Shown: positions 53,806 to 63,413, numbered from the stretch's first letter. The stretch is DNA of 64,000 nt from Bacteroidetes bacterium GWF2_40_14 (GCA_001769195.1 MEOK01000020.1:128797-192796), one strand, 5' to 3'. Notes: generated from the sequence alone by a model not told the origin. A program made the numbers and translations.

Positions 53806-54666
53806 ATGTCAAGGATTTACATTATAACAATATTTTTGATGAGCATACTTTTTGGTTGTTCCAAAGAGCCATCTGCTCCACATGAAGAACTTAATTTTGT
53901 TAACTTCCTCTGTGGAATGGAGCAGGAACAAACTAAGGCCAGCAGTGTGTTTGCGAGTGGTAATACTGCTATCATATACGCCTTTGCATCGGGAGGAATC
54001 GCTGCCAATATAGGCGGCACTCCTCTAAATGCGACAGCATCGGGAAGTGGTTTACTATCTCCAATCTCTACAATATTTTTACCGAAAGGGACCTATGACT
54101 TTTACTCGGTGTCTGCAAACAACTCTTCTGCACCAAATATAAGTTTTACCGACGGAGTATCCGGAGATTTGGCAAATGGTGTGGATTACCTATGGGCAAG
54201 CAATAAAAACACTACCGTGAACAATGGAGCAAACGTGACCTTTGCTTATAAACATTTTGCCTGCCAGATGCAGATAAGGATTGTTGCCAATCCCAGGGTG
54301 AGCGGCCTTGTGGTAAACTCGGTTAAATTCACCTATCCGATAACTTCCGGAGTGAAAATGAATCTTTCTACAGGAAGCATCTCTTCTTCGGGATCCGTGA
54401 CTTCTTTAAGCAATGTTGCAGGCAGCGGAAATACCCGCAACTTTATCTGTCTGCCATGTACCGTTTCTTCGCAGGTGGAAATTAATATCAACGCCACTAT
54501 TGACGGGCAGCCTGTAACAAATAAGACATATAGAGCAACGGTTAATCAAGCATTGGTTGGCGGCAACTCTTATGATATAGCCCTGAATATGAATACAGAT
54601 AATGTTTTTTCTACTACCTGCAGTATTATCGCATGGCAAAACGTCTCAAATTCAATAACTTATTAA
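53806..54666 (+). CDS. Fimbrillin-family lipoprotein 1
   Basis: 286 residues. Lipobox LFGC (Cys18) and the processed-site motif QTKASSVFASG near 45 are typical of Bacteroidales type V fimbrillins. The beta-rich body has the shared block FLPKGTYDFYSVSANNSSAP and VDYLWAS, and ends CSIIAWQNVSNSITY, like a donor strand. It is one of three paralogues here (with 55574 and 56485). Probable structural subunit of a surface fimbria. Confidence 0.82.
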   Translation: MSRIYIITIFLMSILFGCSKEPSAPHEELNFVNFLCGMEQEQTKASSVFASGNTAIIYAFASGGIAANIGGTPLNATASGSGLLSPISTIFLPKGTYDFYSVSANNSSAPNISFTDGVSGDLANGVDYLWASNKNTTVNNGANVTFAYKHFACQMQIRIVANPRVSGLVVNSVKFTYPITSGVKMNLSTGSISSSGSVTSLSNVAGSGNTRNFICLPCTVSSQVEININATIDGQPVTNKTYRATVNQALVGGNSYDIALNMNTDNVFSTTCSIIAWQNVSNSITY

Positions 54667-54670
54667 CAAA

Positions 54671-55543
54671 ATGAAAAGATTACAATTGATGAGATTTTAT
54701 GACCATGCAATGATGTTCTGCTTAATTGTGCTTCTGTCGTCATGTATTAAGGAGGATTACGAACAATGTTCTGATTATGGAAAATATAGAGTTGTGTTCA
54801 ATGATGCTGATAACTCAAAAGGAAAGACAGATTATAATGTGCTTGTATGCCCTCTTGAAAAAGGAAAAGTAAGTTTCACAAATGTTTATCAATATTACAG
54901 GTTGGCAGATAGCTCTTTGCTAAAAGCTGAAAGAGAATTAAAACTATTCCCTATGGAATACTCTTTTAAAGCACTTCTTTCACAAAATCAGATGATATTG
55001 ACAGGGAGTGATGTGAGTTTAAAAACCGGAGAAATGTATCTGTTTGCTGATAGCTCGGCCAGTGTGATTAAGGCTGTCCGGAACAACGTCAGTTTGAGAT
55101 TTACTCTTGCAAATTCCCTCATCAGAGTGATCTGCAATTTTAGTGAAAACCCTATCTCACAATACAGGATATCCAAGGTGGAGATCTCTTCTCCGGATGA
55201 TAGTGGGATTGAGCTAAACATGCTTTCAGGAAGATGCAATTCTGCTCAAGAGGTGACTGGCTTCTATGAGGAGTGTGTAAGAGAAATAGACTCGAACGTA
55301 TTTAACTATTACTGTGTTCCTATTGTAAAAGCAAAGTATCTCAACTTTAAGGTCTTTGTAGAAGATATTTCTGCAAACAAAACAAACGTGCTTTTCTCAA
55401 GAGTGCTTCTAAACACAGATATTGAACAAGGTAAGGTGTACGATTACCGTTTTGATGTTACACCTTTTGATATTGAATTTAAAACTACATCCATTTTGGA
55501 TTGGAACGATTATGTACACAGCACAAATATTTCACTCAACTAA
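54671..55543 (+). CDS. FimB/Mfa2-like fimbrial anchor or minor subunit
   Basis: 290 residues. The lipobox LLSSC (Cys25) makes it a lipoprotein. The body has YKVLVCPLEKG-like DYNVLVCPLEKGKVSF and LRFTLANSLIRVICNFSEN, resembling FimB/Mfa2 anchors or DUF5119-type proteins. It ends SILDWNDYVHSTNISLN, the same style of C-terminal strand as the fimbrillins. It lies between fimbrillin genes, 4 bases after the first. A base or anchor role is inferred. Confidence 0.65.
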   Translation: MKRLQLMRFYDHAMMFCLIVLLSSCIKEDYEQCSDYGKYRVVFNDADNSKGKTDYNVLVCPLEKGKVSFTNVYQYYRLADSSLLKAERELKLFPMEYSFKALLSQNQMILTGSDVSLKTGEMYLFADSSASVIKAVRNNVSLRFTLANSLIRVICNFSENPISQYRISKVEISSPDDSGIELNMLSGRCNSAQEVTGFYEECVREIDSNVFNYYCVPIVKAKYLNFKVFVEDISANKTNVLFSRVLLNTDIEQGKVYDYRFDVTPFDIEFKTTSILDWNDYVHSTNISLN

Positions 55544-55573
55544 TTAACAATTAATATTTTAAATTAAATTATT

Positions 55574-56467
55574 ATGAAGAAAATTATCCTTTCTTATGCG
55601 ATAGCCATGTCTGCTATCTTTTCAATGACTTCTTGCCAAAAAGATCAAAACATCAATCCTGATCCGCAAGAAATTAAGTTTTATGCTTCTTACAATGGAG
55701 AAACGCAAACAAAAGCTACTTCCGTATTCACTACCGGTAACAAAGTGACAATCCTGGGTTACACTGCCGGTGCAACAGTGACCTCTGCCACCTCTGTTCC
55801 AGGAACTCCTGTTGAAGCTACAGGCGGAGCCTCCGGTTTACTCACTCCCCCTGCTGCCCTTTATCTTCCAAAAGGTTCTTATGATTTTTACTCTGTTTCA
55901 CTAAACAACACAACTGCTCCCGGATTAACCTTTACATCAGGAATGTCAACACAATTGACAAATGGGATTGACTATCTATGGACAAAGGCCGCAGGTATTG
56001 CCGAAGGAGGTACGGCTTCATTTATTTACAATCACAAGGCAGTTGGTATGGAAGTAAATGTATCGGCAGGAACGGGCGTAAGCGCATTGAGCGTAACGGC
56101 AATCAGTTTTACTCCTACAACTGCCTCTGCAGCTTCCAAGATGAGTTTGGCAGATGGAAGTATAGGAGCAGCAAGTGCTATTGGTTCATTGACTCCGATG
56201 AGTCTTAGTGGAGCAAAAGGGACTTATATAATGCTTCCTGTCGGTTCGGTGGCAGTGAATGTGGAGATTACAGTAAATGCAACAATTGGTGGAACGACAG
56301 TCACTGCCAAGAAGTATACTGCCACTATACCGTCACAAGCCTATACTTCGGGTTCGTACTACACTGCAAATTTCACTGTCTCTTCAACTGCCTTACAGTT
56401 TACCGGAGCACAGGTTCAGGATTGGACAAATCAGACTATTTCGGGTGTATCATTAACTGAACAATAA
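55574..56467 (+). CDS. Fimbrillin-family lipoprotein 2
   Basis: 297 residues. Lipobox SMTSC (Cys21), then TQTKATSVFTTGNKVTILGY. The block YLPKGSYDFYSVSLNNTTAP followed by GIDYLWTKAAG is shared with the other two fimbrillins. It ends AQVQDWTNQTISGVSLTEQ. Rich in Thr, Ser, Ala and Gly, as expected of a beta-sandwich pilin. Probable major or alternative stalk subunit. Confidence 0.84.
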   Translation: MKKIILSYAIAMSAIFSMTSCQKDQNINPDPQEIKFYASYNGETQTKATSVFTTGNKVTILGYTAGATVTSATSVPGTPVEATGGASGLLTPPAALYLPKGSYDFYSVSLNNTTAPGLTFTSGMSTQLTNGIDYLWTKAAGIAEGGTASFIYNHKAVGMEVNVSAGTGVSALSVTAISFTPTTASAASKMSLADGSIGAASAIGSLTPMSLSGAKGTYIMLPVGSVAVNVEITVNATIGGTTVTAKKYTATIPSQAYTSGSYYTANFTVSSTALQFTGAQVQDWTNQTISGVSLTEQ

Positions 56468-56484
56468 TATTTAAATCAAAAATC

Positions 56485-57414
56485 ATGAAAACATTTTTGT
56501 CAATATCAACATTAATTATAACTACAATTTTTCTCTTTGCATCATGCGCGAAAGAAAAATGTAAAAACTGTCCTTCATTGCCTGATTCTTCACTTTTATG
56601 TGTTAGCTTTTCGGGGGATTACTCTTTGCAAACGCAAACAAAAGCATCATCTACCGCTTTCCCTTCAGGCATCCAGACTTCAATCCTTGCATATAGTGCC
56701 GGTGATAATCCAACAATAAATGCTGCATATCCGGGAACACCCATTAGTGCGACATCGGATGCAAGTGGAAATCTTGTCTTCAATAGTGGTGTTAATCTAT
56801 TTATGCCAGGGGGTTCGTATGATTTTTATTCTGTGTCTACAAACTCATCCTCAGTTCCAAATATCACATTTACCAATGGGTTGTCGGGAGTTTTAAATAA
56901 TGGGGTGGACTACCTCTGGGCATCAGGTAAAAATACTTCTGTGACAGCAAATACAAATGTCCCTTTTCAATTTGCACATAGGGCAACAGCACTAAGATTG
57001 AGCATAACAGCAGGTGATGGTGTAACGGGATTAACCGTGAAGAGTATAAAGATTGGGCAGACTCAGCAGGGAGCCGTGATGGGGCTCTCTACGGGAGTAA
57101 TTTCTGCTGCAAGTGCCCTGTCTGCTGATAAGGCAGATATGATGTTGGATTCCAATACGGGTACATTTATTATGTTACCACTTATAGCTGGAATTTCTAT
57201 TCCGGTAGAGGTATATGTAGATGCTACTATTGGCGGAAGTGCTCAGACAAACAAAAAGTACACAGCTACTATTCCTGCTCCTACAGGAGGATTTGAGAGT
57301 GGAACAATATACAAATTCGCAGCTTCTATTGGTGCAAGCGGAATTACTTTCCTTAACGCTACCCTAGAAAACTGGAATGAACAGACATTGGTTTCAATTA
57401 ACTTAAATGAATAA
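56485..57414 (+). CDS. Fimbrillin-family lipoprotein 3
   Basis: 309 residues. Lipobox LFASC (Cys21), then QTQTKASSTAFPSGIQTSIL. It has the block FMPGGSYDFYSVSTNSSSVP and GVDYLWASGKNTS, and ends LENWNEQTLVSINLNE. The three paralogues differ mainly in surface loops, which suggests different subunits, not recent duplicates. Its stop shares one base with the next start. Confidence 0.84.
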   Translation: MKTFLSISTLIITTIFLFASCAKEKCKNCPSLPDSSLLCVSFSGDYSLQTQTKASSTAFPSGIQTSILAYSAGDNPTINAAYPGTPISATSDASGNLVFNSGVNLFMPGGSYDFYSVSTNSSSVPNITFTNGLSGVLNNGVDYLWASGKNTSVTANTNVPFQFAHRATALRLSITAGDGVTGLTVKSIKIGQTQQGAVMGLSTGVISAASALSADKADMMLDSNTGTFIMLPLIAGISIPVEVYVDATIGGSAQTNKKYTATIPAPTGGFESGTIYKFAASIGASGITFLNATLENWNEQTLVSINLNE

Positions 57415-57944
57415 TGAAACGATTATTAATCATTTGTTTATTGGTTCTTGCTCCGGTTTTGTGCTTGGCTCAAAAGTACGGAGTGAGGACTAATATTATA
57501 GGAATGGCAACAGGAAGTCTAAACCTAGAGGCTTCCTTGGCTCTTTCAAATAAGTGGACTTTACATCTGCCTGTCTCATATAATCCCTTTGTTGTTAGAG
57601 ATAATATTAAAGTTAAACACCTGATGACTCAACCTGGGGCAAGATGGTGGTTTTGGCATAGCTATGCAGGATTATTCATAGGAGCACAGGCAATAGGAGG
57701 AAAATACAATATAGCTGTCACTGACTACCGCTATCAGGGGTGGGCTGCCGGTATGGGTGTATCTTCAGGATATGCGTGGATGGTGACATCTAAATGGAAT
57801 ATTGAAGCAGAGGTTGGAGCGGGCGGCTGGTATAGTGAATATGACAAGTACCAAAGGCCGCTTTGCGGAGAGTATGAGGGAAGTTTTAAGCGAATCTTGT
57901 ATGGACCTACCAGAGCATCAATCTCATTAATGTTTATCTTTTAA
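57414..57944 (+). CDS. DUF3575-family outer-membrane beta-barrel protein
   Basis: 176 residues with a signal peptide (LLVLAPVLCLAQ). The mature part has an amphipathic beta-strand pattern (YGVRTNIIGMATGSLNLEAS, then GWAAGMGVSSGYAWMV) and ends in a strand SISLMFIF, like a small barrel. DUF3575 genes are common in fimbrial clusters of Bacteroidales. Role in assembly or surface structure is inferred. Confidence 0.75.
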   Translation: MKRLLIICLLVLAPVLCLAQKYGVRTNIIGMATGSLNLEASLALSNKWTLHLPVSYNPFVVRDNIKVKHLMTQPGARWWFWHSYAGLFIGAQAIGGKYNIAVTDYRYQGWAAGMGVSSGYAWMVTSKWNIEAEVGAGGWYSEYDKYQRPLCGEYEGSFKRILYGPTRASISLMFIF

Positions 57945-57955
57945 AAAGGAAAATA

Positions 57956-59902
57956 ATGCAAAAGTATTTGACGGTCTTATTTTTAATTGTTCTTCTGAGT
58001 GCTTGTAATAATAACCTTTCCAGACTAAGCAAGCATAATCCTTCCCTAGGCCTTAGCCATGCTCAAAATACAGAAAGTAATTATAATATAGACCTTTCAA
58101 GAGATGCTAAATTCACCTCTAAGTCATTTAAATATACTGATACATCAGGAAAAGAAAAATTTATCAACGATGCTGTCAAGGATGAAGTTACGGGGGAAAT
58201 GGTCAGTATGGTATATCTTAATGAGATAGTGGTCTCAGCTAAATCACAAAACATACCAGAGAGAAATGGAGTGATAAGGTTGGATTTCATAGTAAAGATA
58301 CCTTCAATCCTTCAAGACAGCCGGTGGCAGATTGATATGCTGCCGGTATTAAGCCGGGGAAAGGACACAATGCACTTTAACAGAATCTTGATTAGTGGCG
58401 AAGAATTTAAACGGGCGCAGGAAAAAGGTTACAAGAAGTATGAGAAATATTTACGCAGTATCATTCCGGACGACGTTGATTTTCTTGAAGTCTATACAGA
58501 TCTGCCCAACCTGGTTCTTTTCCTGGAGAGAAATCTCCCTGAATCCAGAGTAATGGCCGGAGAGCGGGATGATGATCTGATTACTGCTTTTGGTGTAACC
58601 GAAAAAAGTGCAGTGGACCATTATGTAAAACAATGGCTCATTGACAGGAACAACAAGCGAAAGGCCGAGAAAGAGAAATATTTTTATAAGTATGTAAAAA
58701 ATCCATACTTACTGGGTACTAAACTGGATTCTGTAATACAAATGGGTAATGGAGATTTTGCCTATCATTATTCTCAAGAGATACTGACTAATGATAAATC
58801 ATCAAAGCTCTTTCTTAATCTATATGGGCAGGTAAGAGATATAAATGGGATGTGTTTTGAATTAAACACCAGCGATACTATTGCCTATAACGTCTCTTCA
58901 ATGGTGGGCTTCATTGACACCACTACCAGATACAAGAAGAAAATAATTGAGCGAAAAGCAACTGCTACAATGGCTGCCTTCATTGACTTCAAAGTGGGAA
59001 AAACAGACATCATCGACACTCTCTCTAATAATGCCATTGAACTGGAAAAAATTAAAAAGGCATTAAAAGATGTACTTTCAAATGAGGTGTTTGTGCTTGA
59101 TTCGTTAATCCTGACTGCTTCGTCTTCTCCTGAAGGTGCATTTGCATTAAACCAGAGTTTATCTTCTCAGAGGGCTTCTTCAATTCAAAAGTATTGTGAG
59201 GCATATATTAAGGGTCTTGATGAAGAGATTGTTTCCTATGAGTTAGGGACAAAGAATGAAATTCAAAAGACAAGCCCTTTATCTGAAGTAAACAGCCTGA
59301 TAATTCAAAAGACAATTCCTGAAGATTGGGATAGACTTCGAATACTTATACTAAACGACACCACTCTTACCAACAAAGAAAAACTACTAGAGTGCTTCAA
59401 GATTCAGGACTTGGATGAAAGAGAAAGAGCAATGTCTTCATATAAACGTGAGTACAAATACCTGCGCGAAAAGATTTATCCCCAACTAAGGAGGGTCAAC
59501 TTCACTTTTAACCTGCATCGTAAAGGGATGGTAAAAGACACCATTCATACCACCGAGATAGATTCTTTGTATATGAACGGATTGGTTCTTCTAAAGGATA
59601 GAAAATATGAAGATGCGTTAGCAATATTGCTTGACTACAAGGATTTTAATACTGCCATTGCACATATCTCCCTGGGACACGACCGTTCAGCCGAAGAGAT
59701 ACTTCTCTCATGTCCTGAAACTGCATACAAAATCTACCTGATGGCTGTACTTTCTGCAAGAAAGGGAGACGAGGAGCAAGCGGTAAAATTCTTCTTGCGC
59801 TCAAAAGAACTAAATTTCTCTATGGCATACCGAGGAGGTTTAGATCCTGAGATTAGTTCTTTAATTCGAAAATATAATTTGAACAAAGATTTATTTGAAT
59901 GA
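57956..59902 (+). CDS. OmpA-like/DUF3868-like lipoprotein of the fimbrial cluster
   Basis: 648 residues. Lipobox LLSAC (Cys17). The N-terminal third has GVIRLDFIVKIPSILQDSRW and MLPVLSRGKDTMHFNRILIS, like DUF3868 proteins. The middle region includes LDSLILTASSSPEGAFALNQ and SLSSQRASSIQKY, the shape of an OmpA peptidoglycan-binding domain. The end is helical and TPR-like (DALAILLDYKDFNTAIAHIS). It would tie fimbriae to the cell wall. It overlaps the next gene by 4 bases. Confidence 0.65.
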   Translation: MQKYLTVLFLIVLLSACNNNLSRLSKHNPSLGLSHAQNTESNYNIDLSRDAKFTSKSFKYTDTSGKEKFINDAVKDEVTGEMVSMVYLNEIVVSAKSQNIPERNGVIRLDFIVKIPSILQDSRWQIDMLPVLSRGKDTMHFNRILISGEEFKRAQEKGYKKYEKYLRSIIPDDVDFLEVYTDLPNLVLFLERNLPESRVMAGERDDDLITAFGVTEKSAVDHYVKQWLIDRNNKRKAEKEKYFYKYVKNPYLLGTKLDSVIQMGNGDFAYHYSQEILTNDKSSKLFLNLYGQVRDINGMCFELNTSDTIAYNVSSMVGFIDTTTRYKKKIIERKATATMAAFIDFKVGKTDIIDTLSNNAIELEKIKKALKDVLSNEVFVLDSLILTASSSPEGAFALNQSLSSQRASSIQKYCEAYIKGLDEEIVSYELGTKNEIQKTSPLSEVNSLIIQKTIPEDWDRLRILILNDTTLTNKEKLLECFKIQDLDERERAMSSYKREYKYLREKIYPQLRRVNFTFNLHRKGMVKDTIHTTEIDSLYMNGLVLLKDRKYEDALAILLDYKDFNTAIAHISLGHDRSAEEILLSCPETAYKIYLMAVLSARKGDEEQAVKFFLRSKELNFSMAYRGGLDPEISSLIRKYNLNKDLFE

Positions 59903-62469
59903 TGATTAAAAAATTACAGTTATATATTATTGCCGGCATATTTTCTCTTGCCTCTCTCTCTGGTTGTGAAAGAGAGAATAGTTCAATGTCAGATTCTCAA
60001 GCTTCCAAAGAAGACACAACTGAAGTCCAGATTTTCTTGAGTAAAAAGGGAGAAGAAGTAATAACCAAAGCAACAAGTGCCAATGATGCTTCAATACGAG
60101 ATGTCAATCTACTGGTTTATGATGTCTCGGGTAATCTTCTAAATTCTCAATATTATAGTTCTTCTTCCGGCCTTTCAATCACCACTTCAACAGGAAACAA
60201 AACCATAGTGGCAATTGCAAATGCAGGAAACATAAACCTTTCATCCTATACAACCCTGAATTCTATCCGGAATGCCGTTTCTATGCAGATGGTGAATGGG
60301 ACTAATGATATTCTCATGGCCGGAGAGACAAGTATCAACCTAGTGAAAGGAGGAGGTATATCAATAACATTGAGCAGATTGATTTCTAAAGTGACTGTGG
60401 TATTTGATAAATCCTCTCTAAGCGGAGGAACAAACATAAATATCACCAAAATTGAGTTAAAGAATGTTGCAACTCAATGTAAGTATCTTGGATCAAACAC
60501 GATAAATTCTACCTCATACATCGGTGTTTCAGGAGATAATTTAACCGGCAATTTAGAACCATCGGCCCATAGTTCAGCTACTCCATTATTCCTGTTTGAG
60601 AATATGCAGGGAAATATTGGCTCTGCCAGTGTCGAGAAAGATAAGAATCCCGGTGCCACACAGCCATATTGTTCTTATGTGGAGATCACTGCAAATTACA
60701 GCACACCTGCAAAGAGCGGAACATTAAAGTATAGATTCTATTTAGGCAAAAACATTTCCAATAATTTTGACGTGGAACGGAATACATGGTATCAGCTGAA
60801 TATCAGATTTACCGGAACCGGAATAAATGAAGTTTCGTGGAGAATAGATACTTCAAACCTTACTGATGTAAAATACAATATTAGCGTTTCGGCCTCTCCA
60901 TCAAATGGGGGAACTGTATCTGGTGGAGGACAATATATCTATGGCTCTACTCCGTCATTGAATGCTTACCCTGCAACTAATTATATTTTTACAGGTTGGA
61001 GTCCCTCTATAAGCCCTGTTATTCAGGATATGGTTTATACTGCGAACTTCCAATATGTTGATCCTACTGTATATGTTACCGGGATTAGTGTGAGCCCTGC
61101 AAACATGAGCCTTTATGTTGGAGAAACAGGTAACTTAACTGCAACAGTCAGTCCTACGAATGCAGATAATTTGTCTGTGACCTGGTCCTCTTCAAATTCT
61201 TCCGTGGCAACTGTGAGTAATGGAACAGTGATGGCTTTAGCTGCAGGAACAACCACAATAACTGTTAGAACTGTGGATGGCGGATATACTGCAATCTGCA
61301 ATTTGACAGTTAGTAATAAAACCTTTACTATAACCCCTGCAAGCAAAACAATCTACATTGGAGAATCATTTGGTATAGCCTCTAGCGGTTCTCCGAACCC
61401 GAATCCGTCTTGGAATACTTCAAATGCTTTGATAGCTTCTGTTAGTGGGGGCATGGTAACAGGTAACTCAGCCGGAACGGCAACTATAACTGCAATAGCA
61501 AATGGAATTACAAGAACCTGCAATGTGACGGTAATTGATCCTGTTGTTTATGTAACAAGTGTGAGTTTAGATAAATCTTCAATGACATTAACTGCCGGCG
61601 GATCTATTGGGAGTTTAACAGCAAGCGTTAATCCTTCAAATGCGACAAACAAAAGTGTGATTTGGAGTTCATCAAACAGTTTTGTAGCTAATGTTAATAG
61701 CAGCGGTGTAGTATCACCATTAGGGGTTGGATCTTGCACAATAACTGTTACTACCGTCGATGGTGGAAAAACTGCAGCTTGCTCTGTGACAATAAATCCT
61801 GCAACAATAGCTGTGGCTGGAGTAAGTATAAGTCCGGGAAACTTATCTTTGGACGAGGGACAGAACTCAACCCTTTCTGCAACGGTTAATCCTTCAAATG
61901 CTTCTAACAAAACAGTGACATGGTCAACTTCAAATTCCAGTATTGCAACAGTAGATGCTAATGGAAAAGTAGTTGCAATTTCTGCCGGTACAGCTACTAT
62001 TACTGTCAGAACTAACGATGGAGGTTACACTTCGAATTGTAATGTGACTGTTTACAAGGTAGTGGATTTGTATTTCTACTTCTATAGGGTGGCTAAGCTT
62101 GCGTACAAAGGGGGCGGAGAAAATTATTGGTATTTGAATGAATCTATGAGTGATGATGTATATGTGAAAGCAACAGGAGGCAACAATATTTCAGGGTCAA
62201 TTTCCTATACTATTAACTGGGCATACAACCCTGCATCCGGTTTCAGCGAGCCAACACCGACTTCCGGAACAAAGTCAATCAGTATCTCATCTTCATTGAA
62301 TACTCTGTTAGAATCAGGAACAGCATGGGGTAGTGAAACAGATCTTGATATCGCGTATCCGACAATTACCGTAACGAGCTATACTCCGAGCGAAACCAAT
62401 TCTCCACCTACCAGAATTCGAGTGAATCAAAGCATCAATACTTATTACTTGGATGAAAGAGGAAGATGA
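59899..62469 (+). CDS. Large adhesin: fimbrial domain plus InlB-like and four Big_2 Ig-like repeats
   Basis: 856 residues. Lipobox LSGC (Cys23). A fimbrial-type domain (about 40-330) begins EVQIFLSKKGEEVITKATSA and contains the TKA motif of the cluster's fimbrillins. It is followed by an InlB-like repeat (about 335-395, SASPSNGGTVSGGGQYIYGS) and four bacterial Ig-like Big_2 repeats (about 395-720), for example VSPANMSLYVGETGNLTATV, SLDKSSMTLTAGGSIGSLTA and SPGNLSLDEGQNSTLSATVN. A separate C-terminal domain starts VVDLYFYFYRVAKL. It is probably the tip or a surface stalk adhesin. Last gene of the transfer/fimbrial run. Confidence 0.82.
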   Translation: MMIKKLQLYIIAGIFSLASLSGCERENSSMSDSQASKEDTTEVQIFLSKKGEEVITKATSANDASIRDVNLLVYDVSGNLLNSQYYSSSSGLSITTSTGNKTIVAIANAGNINLSSYTTLNSIRNAVSMQMVNGTNDILMAGETSINLVKGGGISITLSRLISKVTVVFDKSSLSGGTNINITKIELKNVATQCKYLGSNTINSTSYIGVSGDNLTGNLEPSAHSSATPLFLFENMQGNIGSASVEKDKNPGATQPYCSYVEITANYSTPAKSGTLKYRFYLGKNISNNFDVERNTWYQLNIRFTGTGINEVSWRIDTSNLTDVKYNISVSASPSNGGTVSGGGQYIYGSTPSLNAYPATNYIFTGWSPSISPVIQDMVYTANFQYVDPTVYVTGISVSPANMSLYVGETGNLTATVSPTNADNLSVTWSSSNSSVATVSNGTVMALAAGTTTITVRTVDGGYTAICNLTVSNKTFTITPASKTIYIGESFGIASSGSPNPNPSWNTSNALIASVSGGMVTGNSAGTATITAIANGITRTCNVTVIDPVVYVTSVSLDKSSMTLTAGGSIGSLTASVNPSNATNKSVIWSSSNSFVANVNSSGVVSPLGVGSCTITVTTVDGGKTAACSVTINPATIAVAGVSISPGNLSLDEGQNSTLSATVNPSNASNKTVTWSTSNSSIATVDANGKVVAISAGTATITVRTNDGGYTSNCNVTVYKVVDLYFYFYRVAKLAYKGGGENYWYLNESMSDDVYVKATGGNNISGSISYTINWAYNPASGFSEPTPTSGTKSISISSSLNTLLESGTAWGSETDLDIAYPTITVTSYTPSETNSPPTRIRVNQSINTYYLDERGR

Positions 62470-62538
62470 TAGTGAAGCAAATCTGGCCTGTCCCATATAG
62501 ATTGAACATTTCAAAGGGGTGGGGGAGACTAAGAAATG

Positions 62539-62569
62539 TTTTGACACCATTTATCGAAATCCCCTTTTT
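62539..62569. repeat. Motif shared with the 23.7-kb gap
   Basis: TTTTGACACCATTTA (62539-62553) nearly repeats 23754-23767, and AAATCCCCTTTTT (62557-62569) is the exact reverse complement of 23744-23756. It lies 70 bases after the last fimbrial gene and may mark a mobile-element remnant. The 62,470-62,722 gap otherwise holds only the tetR promoter. Confidence 0.5.
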
Positions 62570-62665
62570 CGTGGCATTTTATTTGATCGGATATTTACAA
62601 ATATCCTTTAAATGTTTTACGTTGAGGAATTAGAATCAAATAAGTAACTGAGATATAAGATAATA

Positions 62666-62696
62666 TTTGTCAATTGGATTATAATAACTAAATTTG
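62666..62696 (+). promoter_or_regulatory. Bacteroidota promoter of the TetR-family gene
   Basis: TTTG (62666-62669), a 19-base spacer, and TAAATTTG (62689-62696) match the full -33/-7 pattern. The -7 overlaps TTGACCGAT (62694-62702), which recurs inverted before the exporter gene. Confidence 0.7.
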
Positions 62697-62722
62697 ACCG
62701 ATTAACGTTAAAAGTCAAATAT

Positions 62723-63307
62723 ATGTCGGAAATTAATGTAAAGAATTTGATTGTTGAGTCTGCCACAAAATATTTTTCCAAATTTGGCTTTCATAAAACA
62801 ACTATGGATGATATAGCAAAGCATCTCCATAAGGCGAAAGGGGTATTGTATTACTATTTTAAAGGTAAAGAAGAACTTTTTAATGAAGTATTGAAACAAG
62901 AATTAGATACTGTTAAAACCGCATTAAAAAAAATAGTAGATAGAGACAAGGATCCTCTTTTTACTCTCAAGGAATATATGCTTACCCGTTTAAAATTATT
63001 AAACACTGCCGTAAACTACCATGAAACACTTAAAGCAGATTTCTTTGAAAAATATCTATTCGTAAAAGATGTAAGAGAAGATTTTGCGGAGTTTGAAAGA
63101 AAACAATTAACTATTATTCTGGAAAAAGGGAAAAAAGAAGGTTACCTGGATGTTAAAAACATAAATTCTACTGTAAATATTATTATGATGGTAGTTACTG
63201 GTATCGAAATACCTTTATTTCTTCAAAACAAGTATACAGAATACGAAAACACTATTGATGAGCTTTCTTCAATGATTGTGAATAGTTTAAGAACTCAAAA
63301 ATATTAA
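62723..63307 (+). CDS. TetR-family transcriptional regulator
   Basis: 194 residues. The N-terminal TetR helix-turn-helix (about 10-55) reads KYFSKFGFHKTTMDDIAKHL and GVLYYYFKGKEELFNEVLK, a classic match. The C-terminal ligand domain is helical and unremarkable. It probably represses itself and the exporter gene 106 bases downstream, since the motif TTGACCRAT lies at its own promoter and, inverted, before the exporter. No membership in the ICE is proven. Confidence 0.9.
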   Translation: MSEINVKNLIVESATKYFSKFGFHKTTMDDIAKHLHKAKGVLYYYFKGKEELFNEVLKQELDTVKTALKKIVDRDKDPLFTLKEYMLTRLKLLNTAVNYHETLKADFFEKYLFVKDVREDFAEFERKQLTIILEKGKKEGYLDVKNINSTVNIIMMVVTGIEIPLFLQNKYTEYENTIDELSSMIVNSLRTQKY

Positions 63308-63346
63308 TTCCACTCTTTTTTTATAAAATACTGACTAAATAACGCA

Positions 63347-63355
63347 ATTGGTCAA
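63347..63355 (-). promoter_or_regulatory. Candidate TetR operator before the exporter gene
   Basis: ATTGGTCAA is the reverse complement of TTGACCAAT, one base different from TTGACCGAT in the tetR promoter. Located 59 bases before the exporter ATG. Confidence 0.4.
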
Positions 63356-63413
63356 TAAATAATTATACCTTAGCAGACACTGAAAAACTAAAATAGTCAA
63401 TTTATAAATTAAT

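Larger units (their letters stand above)
11816..62469. mobile_element. CTnDOT-type integrative and conjugative element (right end unresolved)
   Basis: The segment carries an integrase at the tRNA border, HTH/RteC-type regulators, a primase, toxin-antitoxin pairs, a methylase-helicase fusion, a restriction-like operon, mobABC with a candidate oriT, a complete TraA-TraN set and a fimbrial cluster. The left boundary is placed at the tRNA-Arg 3' end. The right limit given is the end of the last gene in the transfer/fimbrial run; I could not find the matching attachment repeat, so the element may end in 62.5-62.7 kb or run past 64 kb. Confidence 0.8.
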
